A stretch of 64,000 nt of DNA from Kaistella solincola (GTDB taxonomy: Bacteria > Bacteroidota > Bacteroidia > Flavobacteriales > Weeksellaceae). Where the stretch lies: positions 868,001-932,000 of the forward strand of contig NZ_JSYK01000003.1 in assembly GCF_000812875.1 (NCBI RefSeq). The letters run 5' to 3'. Both the position numbers and the translations under genes were made by a program. Every line of letters begins with the position of its first letter. The stretch's first letter is position 1. Under the pieces are notes generated by a model, which saw nothing but the letters and a program-made list of their open reading frames with translations, was not told where the DNA came from and did no database searches. Shown here one piece after another: positions 17,476 to 25,393 of the stretch.

Positions 17476-17549
17476 CAGTAAAATTTTATGGATTTTTTTA
17501 AGTTATTATAGTAAGCTGGGTTACAAGCAAAAATCGTACCCCGAAACGG

Positions 17550-18224
17550 CTACTTTTCTGGCTTTCGGCTGCCAAAAATTGCAGAACCGATGCGCACCGA
17601 AGTTGCGCCACATTCAATCGCGAGTTTATAATCATTGCTCATTCCCATCGACAGTGTAGAAAGTGGTTTTTGCGCGGACAATTCATCGAAAAGGTTTTTC
17701 AACACTGCAAACTCATTTCGAACCTGAGCTTCATTCTCGGTAAAAGTTGCCATTCCCATGAGACCGTTTATTTCGATATTAGGATAATTTCCGTTGAGAT
17801 ACTCAGAGAAAATTCCTTTAGCTTCGGAAGGTTCAAGACCATATTTCGTGTCTTCCTCAGCAATTTTTACCTGCAATAAGACCTTTATTTTCCGGTTATG
17901 CTTTTCAGCCTGTTTATCAATTTCTTTTAGAATTTTTCGAGAATCTACACTTTGAATGGTGTCGATGAATTCCGCAATATATTTTACCTTATTCGTCTGC
18001 AAATGCCCGATCAGATGCCAGTGAATATCTTTTGGCAACTCATTATATTTCTGTACAAGTTCCTGCACTTTATTTTCCGCAAAAACGCGGTGACCTAAGT
18101 TATAAACGCGCTCAACCGTTGCTGCATCATAGGTTTTGGAAACTGCGACCAGCTGCACATTTTGTGGCAAATCTTTTACGATATTGGAATAATTAGCTTC
18201 GATACCGGCTGGTTGTTCCATCAT
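17550..18224 (-). CDS. PLP homeostasis protein, YggS/PROSC family
   Basis: 224 residues (COG0325), a pyridoxal-phosphate-binding TIM barrel that keeps free PLP balanced and has no known catalytic turnover. The PLP lysine is in VAVSKTY near the N-terminus; other family blocks are FAENKVQELVQK, WHLIGHLQTNK, SMGMSNDYKLAIECGAT and VRIGSAIFG. An in-frame extension reaches 18299, but a TAnnTTTG box at 18264-18271 would lie inside it, so I place the start at one of the two ATGs at 18224/18221. A weak repeat copy (17529-17558) overlaps the stop. It is transcribed alone toward the NtrC gene. Confidence 0.93.
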   Translation of the reverse strand: MMEQPAGIEANYSNIVKDLPQNVQLVAVSKTYDAATVERVYNLGHRVFAENKVQELVQKYNELPKDIHWHLIGHLQTNKVKYIAEFIDTIQSVDSRKILKEIDKQAEKHNRKIKVLLQVKIAEEDTKYGLEPSEAKGIFSEYLNGNYPNIEINGLMGMATFTENEAQVRNEFAVLKNLFDELSAQKPLSTLSMGMSNDYKLAIECGATSVRIGSAIFGSRKPEK

Positions 18225-18263
18225 TTTAGTAAAATTCTTTAAAGAATATGTTAAATAATTCTT

Positions 18264-18271
18264 CAAATTTA
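18264..18271 (-). promoter_or_regulatory. -7 promoter box of yggS
   Basis: TAAATTTG on the minus strand, 39 bases before the chosen start. It argues against the longer reading frame. Confidence 0.5.
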
Positions 18272-18371
18272 CCCTTTTTCCCCCGGAATTGCAAAGCAAC
18301 AGCTATATATAAGATTTAACAGTTTTCTGCAATTTGGGTGATTTCACCTATTACTATATAATTATTAATGA

Positions 18372-18379
18372 TACATTTG
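18372..18379 (+). promoter_or_regulatory. -7 promoter box of the NarL-type regulator
   Basis: TACATTTG, 35 bases before the ATG, leaving an untranslated leader of roughly 30 bases. Confidence 0.6.
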
Positions 18380-18414
18380 TTTTAAAGAGGATTTCCTGTT
18401 AAAAAAATACATCC

Positions 18415-19059
18415 ATGGATCGGATTAAAGTCGCTATTGTTGATGACCATCAGCTTGTTTCCAAAGCATTGGAAAACATGATTTCGCTTAGTCCGGATTA
18501 TAAAGTAGTTATGAACTGCTACAATGGTGAAGATTTCCTGAATAAGCTGAAAGACCAGACTGACATGCCCGAAGTCGTTTTGATGGACATTAATATGCCC
18601 AAAAAAAACGGCGTTGAAACCACGGCAGAAGTTACCGCAAATTATCCACAGGTTAAAGTCATCGCGCTGACGATGGAAGATAACGAAAGCACCATTATCA
18701 ATATGCTGAAAGCTGGTGCCAAAGGTTATCTCCTGAAAGATATGTCGCCGGATATTCTTTTCAACGCTATTAATATTGTGCACGAAAAAGGTATTTTTTA
18801 CACCGACATCGTTACACAGAGCCTGCTGAAAATTCGGACCGAAGAAAAAGTGATGCAGGAAATAAGCGAAACGCTTAAGGAACGCGAAATAGAATTTATA
18901 AAAAACGCATGTTCCGAGTTAACTTATAAAGAAATTGGTGAACAGATGTGCGTAAGCCCAAGAACAGTTGACGGCTACCGGGATTCCGTCTTTGCGAAAT
19001 TAAATGTGAAGTCGCGCGTAGGAATTGTTTTATTTGCTATTAAACACAAGCTAAATTAA
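18415..19059 (+). CDS. NarL/FixJ-type response regulator with LuxR HTH
   Basis: 214-residue two-component regulator. A canonical receiver is at 1-125: Asp10/Asp11 acidic pocket (IVDDHQ), phospho-acceptor Asp58 (VLMDINMP), switch Thr in VIALTMED and Lys in YLLKDM. The LuxR-type helix-turn-helix is in about 145-214 (LKEREIEFIKNACSELTYKE, VSPRTVDGYRDSVF). Such regulators in Bacteroidota usually pair with a membrane or cytoplasmic histidine kinase encoded elsewhere; none is adjacent here. It is expressed alone from a TAnnTTTG promoter, and a weak hairpin with T-run follows at about 19062-19083. Confidence 0.93.
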   Translation: MDRIKVAIVDDHQLVSKALENMISLSPDYKVVMNCYNGEDFLNKLKDQTDMPEVVLMDINMPKKNGVETTAEVTANYPQVKVIALTMEDNESTIINMLKAGAKGYLLKDMSPDILFNAINIVHEKGIFYTDIVTQSLLKIRTEEKVMQEISETLKEREIEFIKNACSELTYKEIGEQMCVSPRTVDGYRDSVFAKLNVKSRVGIVLFAIKHKLN

Positions 19060-19100
19060 AAATGGGTGTTTTCACTCTTTTTTTGCCTTGTTTAATGCTG

Positions 19101-19177
19101 TAATATTGTCCTAATCATAAGAACACAAATAATGAAAAATGAGTAGGAGCCGGTTTTTAGCCGGCTCTTATTTTTTT
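19101..19177 (+). ncRNA. Possible short terminated transcript with a 4-codon ORF
   Basis: A near-match -7 box (TAATATTG, 19101-19108) is followed by ATG AAA AAT GAG TAG (19132-19146) and at once by a perfect terminator, GAGCCGG (19147-19153) and CCGGCTC (19161-19167) plus T7. The terminator points to the plus strand, and the upstream regulator stop is 87 bases away with its own weak hairpin, so a separate short RNA is plausible. It could equally be only the distal terminator of that regulator. Confidence 0.35.
19147..19177 (+). terminator. Strong intrinsic terminator
   Basis: 7-base GC-rich perfect stem GAGCCGG/CCGGCTC with a 7-base loop and T7 tail, between the NarL-type regulator and the convergent sirtuin gene. 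Confidence 0.9.
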
Positions 19178-19198
19178 AAAACCTTTAGAAAAAAAATT

Positions 19199-19882
19199 TT
19201 ATAATTCTAAAAGTTTTTTTTGCAACAGCGCCATTCCTTCCGTTGCGGTCGTTTGGTAAAAATGGAAATTTCCACCAAAATTCATCGGAATTTCCGGATC
19301 AATGACGTAAATTTCGCAGTCTGGTGAAACGTCATAAAGCAATCCCGCGGCCGGATAAACATTTAACGACGTGCCGATTACCAGAAAAATTTCCGCCTGC
19401 TGGACCAGTTTTATTGCTTTTTCCATTTCGGGCACCATTTCACCAAACCACACGATATGCGGCCGTAATTGTTGTCCGTTTTCGCTTAAATCTCCAATAT
19501 TCAAATCTTTTTCCCATGGAATTATACCCGAGTTGGAATTTACGGGCCGCGCTTTTTTCAGTTCACCGTGAAGGTGCAAAACATGAGTTGAACCTGCGCG
19601 TTCATGAAGATCATCAACATTTTGCGTGATGATATTTACCTCAAAATCCCTTTCTAATTCTGCTAAAATTTCATGGGCTCTGTTTGGCTGCACTTCCAGA
19701 AGTTGCCGGCGCCGCGCATTGTAAAAATCCAGGACCAATTGCGGATTCCGCGCGAAACCTTCGGGGCTTGCAACATCTTCCACGCGGTGTTCTTCCCATA
19801 AACCATTGGAATCGCGAAAAGTTTTAACGCCACTTTCTGCTGAAATCCCGGCACCCGATAAGACCACTAATTTTCTTTTCAC
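19199..19882 (-). CDS. cobB: Sir2-family NAD-dependent protein deacylase without zinc cysteines
   Basis: 227-residue sirtuin that removes acyl groups from lysine using NAD+. NAD-binding GAGISAESGVKTFRD at 10-24, TQNVDDLHERAG at 86-97, catalytic His105 (LHLHGEL), and VIGTSLNVYPA. Tyr54 and Arg57 (FYNARRRQ) match the Tyr/Arg pair that makes class III (SIRT5/CobB-like) enzymes prefer succinyl or malonyl groups. The small-domain region after His105 has no CxxC pairs, so the structural zinc of most sirtuins is absent. Single gene, converging on the NarL-type regulator. Confidence 0.93.
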   Translation of the reverse strand: MKRKLVVLSGAGISAESGVKTFRDSNGLWEEHRVEDVASPEGFARNPQLVLDFYNARRRQLLEVQPNRAHEILAELERDFEVNIITQNVDDLHERAGSTHVLHLHGELKKARPVNSNSGIIPWEKDLNIGDLSENGQQLRPHIVWFGEMVPEMEKAIKLVQQAEIFLVIGTSLNVYPAAGLLYDVSPDCEIYVIDPEIPMNFGGNFHFYQTTATEGMALLQKKLLEL

Positions 19883-19907
19883 CTTTTCTCTTTAAAAATT
19901 GAAATTA

Positions 19908-19941
19908 TAAAAAAAATGCCTGTTTAACGGCAAAAAAATCT
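19908..19941. repeat. Palindromic repeat copy between cobB and the GNAT gene
   Basis: A-run, TGCC TGTTTAA CGGCA, A-run. It sits just ahead of the promoter box of the GNAT gene; the right T-tract has been replaced by A. Confidence 0.5.
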
Positions 19942-19945
19942 TTTT

Positions 19946-19953
19946 TAACTTTG
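19946..19953 (+). promoter_or_regulatory. -7 promoter box of the GNAT gene
   Basis: TAACTTTG, 17 bases before the ATG at 19971. Confidence 0.65.
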
Positions 19954-19970
19954 TGGTACTTCCGTAAACC

Positions 19971-20486
19971 ATGATTCAAAACAAAATAAATTTAAAAATT
20001 CGTCCCGCACAAACAAACGATATTCCGGAAATCTGGAAAATATTACAACAGGCTATTGCCTTGCGACGGGAAGATGGAAGCCCACAATGGCAGGACGGTT
20101 ATCCCAACGAGGAAATCGTGCGCAAAGACGTTGCCGAAAACCATGGTTATGTTTTTATTTTAAATGAAAAAATTGCCGGTTATGCAGCCATATTTTTCGA
20201 TCTTGAACCAGAATACGAAGTACTCAAAACCTGGGAAAACACGCCGCCTTATGCCGTAATTCATCGTGTAGCTGTAGGTTCAGATTTTTTAAAAAAAGGC
20301 ATTGCGACGGAAATTTTCCGGCTGATAGAAAAACTGGTTATTGAAAAAGGAATTGAAAGCATTCGCGTTGATACCATTTTCGATAATTTGGGAATGCTTC
20401 GGATTTTCGAAAAGCTTAATTACACCTATCGCGGTGAAGTTTATTTCCGTGGTTCGGCGAGAAAAGCTTTTGAAAAAAAACTGTAA
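19971..20486 (+). CDS. GNAT family N-acetyltransferase
   Basis: 171 residues with the GNAT fold: N-terminal IRPAQTNDIPEIWKIL, central beta strands (YVFILNEKIAGYAAI), and an acetyl-CoA-binding segment HRVAVGSDFLKKGIATEI, where the usual QxxGxG/A loop appears as LKKGIA, followed by VDTIFDNLGMLRIFEKLNY. It transfers an acetyl group from acetyl-CoA to an unknown amine or amino acid. Expressed from its own promoter; a palindromic repeat copy (20499-20530) starts 13 bases after the stop and precedes the gpmI promoter. The substrate cannot be inferred from neighbours. Confidence 0.9.
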   Translation: MIQNKINLKIRPAQTNDIPEIWKILQQAIALRREDGSPQWQDGYPNEEIVRKDVAENHGYVFILNEKIAGYAAIFFDLEPEYEVLKTWENTPPYAVIHRVAVGSDFLKKGIATEIFRLIEKLVIEKGIESIRVDTIFDNLGMLRIFEKLNYTYRGEVYFRGSARKAFEKKL

Positions 20487-20498
20487 AAAGCCAAACTT

Positions 20499-20530
20499 GA
20501 AAAATTTGCCAAAATAGCACTGAATTTTTC
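20499..20530. repeat. Palindromic repeat copy between the GNAT gene and gpmI
   Basis: GAAAAATTTGCC AAAATA GCACTGAATTTTTC. Left arm intact, right arm partly decayed. Confidence 0.6.
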
Positions 20531-20550
20531 GGTAACGCCGCTCAAATCAC

Positions 20551-20558
20551 TAAATTTG
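20551..20558 (+). promoter_or_regulatory. -7 promoter box of gpmI
   Basis: TAAATTTG, 23 bases before the ATG at 20582. Confidence 0.6.
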
Positions 20559-20581
20559 TAATTCAACAATAATTTATTTCC

Positions 20582-22111
20582 ATGTCAAAAAAAGCAATTT
20601 TAGCAATTTTAGACGGTTGGGGTTTAGGCACCGATCCCAAAATTTCCGCCATCGCACAAGCAAACACACCATTTATCGATTCGTGCTACGAAAATTTTCC
20701 GCACACGACGCTTGAAGCCAGTGGTATTGCGGTAGGTTTGCCGTTTGGACAGATGGGAAATTCGGAAGTTGGCCATATGAATCTTGGCGCAGGACGCGTA
20801 GTTTACCAAAATCTTGTGAAGCTGAATATGGCGGTGGAAAACGCCACACTTGGAAAAGAAAATGTAATCACCCGCGCTTTTGAATACGCGGCGGAACACA
20901 AAAAGCAGGTGCATTTTATCGGCCTTGTTTCTGATGGTGGCGTGCATTCGCACATCAATCATTTAAAAGGATTATTAGCCGCGGCGCATGAATTTGGCTT
21001 GGATAAAAATGTTTACGTACATGCTTTTACCGACGGCCGCGACTGCGATCCGCATTCGGGTAAAGGTTTTCTGGAAGATTTAATACATCACATGAACCAG
21101 ACGACTGGTAAACTTGCGACCGTTATCGGCAGATATTACGCGATGGATCGTGATAAAAGATGGGAACGCGTGAAATTAGCCTACGACGCGATGGTGAAAT
21201 GCATTGGCGAACCAAGTTTAGATGTGCTGCAAACCATAGAAACCTCTTACCAAAATGGAATCACCGATGAATTTTTGAAACCGATTATCGCTTTGCGCGA
21301 CGGAAATTTGCCAATGACAAAAATAGGGCAGGACGACGTGGTTTTCTGCTTCAATTTCCGTACAGACCGCGGACGCGAAATCACGCAGGCGCTTTCCCAG
21401 GAGGAATTTTCAGAGTATGGAATGCACCCGCTGAATCTTTATTACGTTACGATGACGAATTACGATAAAGATTTTAAAAATGTAAAAGTAGTTTTCAATG
21501 AAGATGTTTTGCAGGAAACCATGGGTGAGGTTTTGGCAAAAAACGGCCGCACGCAAATACGTGTAGCTGAAACGGAAAAATATCCGCATGTAACCTTCTT
21601 TTTTTCCGGCGGACGCGAAGATATTTTTGATGGTGAAAGACGTTTGCTTTGTCCAAGTCCGAAGGAAGTTCCGACTTACGATTTTAAACCTGAAATGTCT
21701 GCTTTTGACATCACCGAAAAAATATTGCCCGAAATTGAAAACGAAACAGCAGATTTTATTTGCTTAAATTTTGCAAATGCGGATATGGTGGGCCACACGG
21801 GCGTTTTTGATGCGGCGGTAAAAGCTGCGGAAACCGTTGACCAATGCATCCAAAAAGTAGCGACAGCAGCATATGAACATGGTTACGCGGTTTTTATTCT
21901 GGCTGATCACGGCAACTCCGATGTAATGATGAATGATGACGGTTCACCAAACACGCAGCATTCGACGAATTTAGTTCCGTTAATTGTAATGGACAAAGCT
22001 AAAACGTGGCAATTAAAAGCCGGAAAATTAGGCGATATAGCACCGAGTATTTTGAAAGTAATGGGTGTACCAATTCCGGAGGTGATGACCGGCGATATTT
22101 TGGTGGAATAA
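20582..22111 (+). CDS. gpmI: 2,3-bisphosphoglycerate-independent phosphoglycerate mutase
   Basis: 509-residue glycolytic enzyme interconverting 3- and 2-phosphoglycerate through a phosphoserine intermediate, with two Mn ions. Alkaline-phosphatase-type metal ligands are visible: Asp11 in LDGWGLG, nucleophile Ser61 in MGNSEVGHMNLGAGR, the inserted phosphotransferase domain with FTDGRDCDPHSGKGF and GRYYAMDRDKRWER, then FICLNFANADMVGHTGVF and LADHGNSDVM with Asp/His ligands. Length is the family norm (about 510). Expressed alone from a TAnnTTTG promoter. The identification is unambiguous. Confidence 0.98.
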   Translation: MSKKAILAILDGWGLGTDPKISAIAQANTPFIDSCYENFPHTTLEASGIAVGLPFGQMGNSEVGHMNLGAGRVVYQNLVKLNMAVENATLGKENVITRAFEYAAEHKKQVHFIGLVSDGGVHSHINHLKGLLAAAHEFGLDKNVYVHAFTDGRDCDPHSGKGFLEDLIHHMNQTTGKLATVIGRYYAMDRDKRWERVKLAYDAMVKCIGEPSLDVLQTIETSYQNGITDEFLKPIIALRDGNLPMTKIGQDDVVFCFNFRTDRGREITQALSQEEFSEYGMHPLNLYYVTMTNYDKDFKNVKVVFNEDVLQETMGEVLAKNGRTQIRVAETEKYPHVTFFFSGGREDIFDGERRLLCPSPKEVPTYDFKPEMSAFDITEKILPEIENETADFICLNFANADMVGHTGVFDAAVKAAETVDQCIQKVATAAYEHGYAVFILADHGNSDVMMNDDGSPNTQHSTNLVPLIVMDKAKTWQLKAGKLGDIAPSILKVMGVPIPEVMTGDILVE

Positions 22112-22232
22112 AGTAAATCTAAAATTTTGGAAAGCTAATTGCTAACAAAAAGATTATAATTGATTATTAGTCAATAAATTCGGATAATTTTTAATTATTA
22201 AATTCGTTATGCAGTAAATAATAATTTTAATT

Positions 22233-22240
22233 TATATTTG
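22233..22240 (+). promoter_or_regulatory. -7 promoter box of the desaturase gene
   Basis: TATATTTG. A TTG at 22238 could extend the reading frame but lies inside this box, which favours the ATG at 22265. Confidence 0.6.
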
Positions 22241-22264
22241 CAAATTATAAAAAAAGGCAGAAAA

Positions 22265-23242
22265 ATGTACGATAAATTAGTGAGAATTGAGGTAATGAGA
22301 ACTTTAGGAAAAGATGTGGACAATTTTATCTCATCTTACCTGACTCCCGTAGAAAAAATTTGGCAACCTACGGATTTCCTGCCAGATCCAAGTGCCGACA
22401 GTTTTAAATATGATGTGGAAGAACTGCAAACCTACGCGCGGGAAATGGGTTACGATCTTTTCGTTACTTTAATTGGTGACTGTATTACCGAAGAAGCGCT
22501 GCCAAGCTACGAATCATGGTTAATGGGTGTAGATGGCGTTAGTGTGGAAGAAAGAAGTGGCTGGGCGCAATGGGTGCGCAGCTGGACCGCAGAAGAAAAC
22601 CGCCACGGCGACCTTTTAAACAAATATCTTTACCTCTGCGGCCGCGTAAATATGCGCGAGGTGGAAATCACCACCCAATATTTAATTCAGGATGGTTTTG
22701 ACATTGGCACAACGATGGATCCTTACAGAAATTTTGTTTATACAAGCTTTCAGGAAACTGCTACAAATATTTCTCACCGTAGAGTAGGCTCACTAGCAAA
22801 GCAGTCCGGAAACACCAAACTTTCACGCATGTGTGGTGTAATCGCTGCTGACGAAGCTCGACACGCGAAAGCCTACAAACATTTTGTTACCAAAATTTTC
22901 GAACTCGATCCTTCCGAAATGATGCTGGCTTTTGAAGATATGATGCGCAAAAAAATTGTTATGCCTGCACATTTGATGCGCGAATCGGGCCAGACCGCAG
23001 GTGAGCTTTGGGATCATTTCTCAGATGCAGCACAGCGAGCAATGGTTTATACCGGTCAGGATTACATTAATATCTTAAGTGATCTTTTGGACGAATGGAA
23101 AATCGAGCACTTCTCAAATTTAACAGAAAAAGCCCAAAAAGCTCAGGAATATTTGGTGAAATTACCTTCACGACTTCAAAGAATTACCGATAGAATAGCA
23201 ACACCGGATTTAGAATATCAATTTAAATGGGTTAAATCGTAA
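22265..23242 (+). CDS. Acyl-ACP desaturase (fatty acid desaturase type 2)
   Basis: 325-residue soluble di-iron enzyme that introduces a cis double bond into acyl-ACP, giving unsaturated fatty acids for membrane lipids. The two ligand motifs of the plant-type stearoyl-ACP desaturase family are clear: EENRHG at about 116-121 and DEARHA near 200, with further Glu ligands in CITEEALPSYE and SFQETATNISHR. No membrane segment. Start set at ATG 22265 because the upstream TTG falls inside the promoter box. Single gene with a strong terminator; electrons probably come from a ferredoxin encoded elsewhere. Double-bond position is not predictable. Confidence 0.95.
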   Translation: MYDKLVRIEVMRTLGKDVDNFISSYLTPVEKIWQPTDFLPDPSADSFKYDVEELQTYAREMGYDLFVTLIGDCITEEALPSYESWLMGVDGVSVEERSGWAQWVRSWTAEENRHGDLLNKYLYLCGRVNMREVEITTQYLIQDGFDIGTTMDPYRNFVYTSFQETATNISHRRVGSLAKQSGNTKLSRMCGVIAADEARHAKAYKHFVTKIFELDPSEMMLAFEDMMRKKIVMPAHLMRESGQTAGELWDHFSDAAQRAMVYTGQDYINILSDLLDEWKIEHFSNLTEKAQKAQEYLVKLPSRLQRITDRIATPDLEYQFKWVKS

Positions 23243-23260
23243 GATTTTTCGTTTTTACTA

Positions 23261-23296
23261 AATAATGCAGGAATTAAATCCTGCATTATTTTTTTA
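23261..23296 (+). terminator. Terminator of the desaturase gene
   Basis: Perfect 12-base arms AATAATGCAGGA and TCCTGCATTATT with a 6-base loop and T tail, 18 bases after the stop. Confidence 0.93.
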
Positions 23297-23322
23297 CTTT
23301 TTCATAAAGAACCGAAATTTAG

Positions 23323-23330
23323 TACCTTTG
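23323..23330 (+). promoter_or_regulatory. -7 promoter box of the HAD gene
   Basis: TACCTTTG, 20 bases before the ATG at 23351. It likely drives the HAD-map-methyltransferase set. Confidence 0.65.
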
Positions 23331-23350
23331 CAGTTCTGAATTTAAATATA

Positions 23351-23782
23351 ATGACCAACAGCAAGAAATTAGCGATTGATTTTGACGGAACCATTGTCGA
23401 TGATGCATATCCCGGAATTGGAAAACCGAAAATATTTGCTTTTGAAACGCTGAAAAAATTACAGTCGGAGGGTCACCGCTTAATTTTGTGGACTTTTCGC
23501 CACGGAAAAACGCTCGATGAAGCGGTAGAATTTTGCAAAAAAAATGGTGTTGAATTTTATGCGGTAAATTCCAGCTTTGAAGGCGAAATTTTTGATAACA
23601 CTCAGGCTTCGCGAAAAATTGATGCTGATTTGTTTATCGATGACCGAAATCTTGGTGGTTTTCCGGGTTGGGGCGAAATCTACAACATCATCACCGAAAG
23701 AATTGAATTTCGGGTAGAAGGCAGAGAAGTTTTGCCTTATTCTAAAATTAAAAAAGAAAAAAAGAAAGGTTTATTCTGGTAA
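23351..23782 (+). CDS. Small HAD-superfamily hydrolase (BT0820-like)
   Basis: 143-residue haloacid-dehalogenase-fold protein. Motif I is AIDFDGTIVDD near residue 8, with the nucleophile and acid/base aspartates; motif II lies in LILWTFRHGKT; motif IV acidic residues are LFIDDRNLGG near 115. It lacks a cap domain of any size, as in the BT0820 subfamily of Bacteroidota, suggesting a phosphatase with an exposed active site acting on a large or unknown substrate. The C-terminus is Lys-rich (KIKKEKKKGLFW). It is the first gene of a probable operon with map and a methyltransferase, 34 bases before map. Confidence 0.88.
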   Translation: MTNSKKLAIDFDGTIVDDAYPGIGKPKIFAFETLKKLQSEGHRLILWTFRHGKTLDEAVEFCKKNGVEFYAVNSSFEGEIFDNTQASRKIDADLFIDDRNLGGFPGWGEIYNIITERIEFRVEGREVLPYSKIKKEKKKGLFW

Positions 23783-23816
23783 AAAATATCCAGCTTTTTT
23801 CATATATTTTTACGTT

Positions 23817-24626
23817 TTGATACAATTAAAAACCATAGAAGAACTCCGCTTGATGCGCGAAAGCGCGCAATTGGTTTCCAAGACTTTGGGTATGCTTGCA
23901 AAAGAAATCAAGCCCGGAGTTTCCACTTTACACCTCGATAATTTAGGTGGCGAATTTATTCGCGACCACGGCGGCGAACCGGCATTTTTAGGAATGTACG
24001 GTTTCCCGAAAAACCTTTGTATATCACCAAATGCCGAAGTTGTTCACGGCATACCAAACGAAAAACCGCTAGAAGAAGGCGATATTTTGTCGGTAGATTG
24101 TGGTGTTTATATGAATGGTTTTTACGGCGATCACGCCTACTCATTTGCGGTGGGAAATATTGCGCCGGAAACCGAAAAACTTTTGAAAGTCACCAAAGAA
24201 TCTCTGTACAAGGGAATCGAACAATGCGTTCGTGGCAAAAGAGTAGGAGACATTTCAAACGCAATCCAAACCTACTGTGAAGCTCACGGTTACGGTGTTG
24301 TGCGCGAACTGGTTGGTCACGGCCTTGGCAGAAAAATGCACGAAGATCCGCAAGTCCCGAATTACGGACGAAAAGGCAGCGGTAAAGTTTTGAAAGACGG
24401 TATCGTACTCGCGATTGAACCGATGGTAAATTTAGGTACAGAAAAGGTGAAATTTCACAGCGACGGCTGGACGGTAACTTCAAAGGACAATTCACCATCA
24501 GCACATTTCGAACATGACGTTTGCATCATTGCCGGGAAACCCGTTTTGCTTTCAACTTACCGATATATCTACGAAGCGCTGGGAATAGTAAGCGATGAGG
24601 AAAAACCATTTACAATGGCTTTTTAA
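23817..24626 (+). CDS. map: Methionine aminopeptidase, type I
   Basis: 269-residue enzyme removing the N-terminal Met from nascent proteins. Dinuclear metal ligands of the pita-bread fold are present: ILSVDCGV with Asp, NGFYGDHAYSF with Asp, GHGLGRKMHEDP with His, AIEPMVN with Glu, FEHDVCI with Glu. The best start is TTG 23817; no ATG lies nearby and the alignment-relevant N-terminus (IQLKTIEELRLMRESA) begins there. The stop TAA shares a base with the ATG of the next gene, so translation is coupled. The spare copy question (a second map near ribosomal genes) cannot be judged from this window. Confidence 0.96.
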   Translation: MIQLKTIEELRLMRESAQLVSKTLGMLAKEIKPGVSTLHLDNLGGEFIRDHGGEPAFLGMYGFPKNLCISPNAEVVHGIPNEKPLEEGDILSVDCGVYMNGFYGDHAYSFAVGNIAPETEKLLKVTKESLYKGIEQCVRGKRVGDISNAIQTYCEAHGYGVVRELVGHGLGRKMHEDPQVPNYGRKGSGKVLKDGIVLAIEPMVNLGTEKVKFHSDGWTVTSKDNSPSAHFEHDVCIIAGKPVLLSTYRYIYEALGIVSDEEKPFTMAF

Positions 24627-25393
24627 TGAAAAAAATAGCAAAATTTCTACTCAACAAAGTTCCAAGACCGCTGTTAATCAATTTGAGTATTTTGCTGCGC
24701 CCTTTCATTTATTTTATTTTTAAAGGTGACCGGTTTACCGATCCAATCGACGGTAAATCTTACCGGAAATTTTTGCCTTACGGCTACGGAAAACAGCGTG
24801 AAAATGCACTTTCACCCGGAACTTTAAGCTTGGAAAGACACCGCCAAATGTGGCTTTACCTTCAAAATGAAACCGAGTTTTTCACCAAAAATTACAAGGT
24901 TTTACACATTGCGCCGGAGCAAGAATTTCTAAGAAGATTTAAAAAACTGAAAAATCTCGATTATATTTCCGCTGATTTATTCTCACCAATCGTAGATGTA
25001 AAAGCGGATATTTTAGATTTACCTTTTGAAGACGAGAGTTTTGATGTCATTTTTTGCAACCACGTTTTGGAACATATCGAAAAAGATGCGCAGGCGATGA
25101 GCGAACTTTTTCGGGTGATGAAAAAAGGCGGTTGGGGAATTTTTCAGGTTCCCTTAAAAAATTCTTTAGAAAAAACCTACGAAGATTTTTCCATTACCGA
25201 CAAAGCTGAAAGACAGAAACATTTTGGCCAGTACGACCACGTACGCTGGTACGGAATGGATTATTTTCAGCGGCTGGAAAACGCCGGTTTTTCTGTAGAT
25301 ATTAATTATTATTCTAAAAAATTTACCGCAGAAGATCGGAAAAAATTTGGTCTTTTAGAAAGCGAGATTCTTCCGGTCGTTAAAAAGTCCTAA
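24626..25393 (+). CDS. Class I SAM-dependent methyltransferase
   Basis: 255 residues. After a basic, hydrophobic N-terminal segment (ILLRPFIYFIFKGD, which may contact the membrane) comes a methyltransferase domain of the Methyltransf_11 type: VLHIAPEQEFLRRF as an altered motif I, DYISADLFSPIVD, then DILDLPFEDESFDVIFCNHVLEHI and MKKGGWGIFQVPL. Motif I lacks the usual GxGxG glycines. The substrate is unknown; similar genes act on lipids, quinones or glycans. It overlaps the map stop by one base and abuts the convergent ligD gene with no gap. Confidence 0.88.
   Translation: MKKIAKFLLNKVPRPLLINLSILLRPFIYFIFKGDRFTDPIDGKSYRKFLPYGYGKQRENALSPGTLSLERHRQMWLYLQNETEFFTKNYKVLHIAPEQEFLRRFKKLKNLDYISADLFSPIVDVKADILDLPFEDESFDVIFCNHVLEHIEKDAQAMSELFRVMKKGGWGIFQVPLKNSLEKTYEDFSITDKAERQKHFGQYDHVRWYGMDYFQRLENAGFSVDINYYSKKFTAEDRKKFGLLESEILPVVKKS

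Noticed and set aside
19060-19100. Sigma-54-like sequence TTGCCTTGTTTAATGCT
   Set aside because: The invariant GG at -24 is missing and the match to TGGCAC is poor; kept only as a possible ordinary promoter region.
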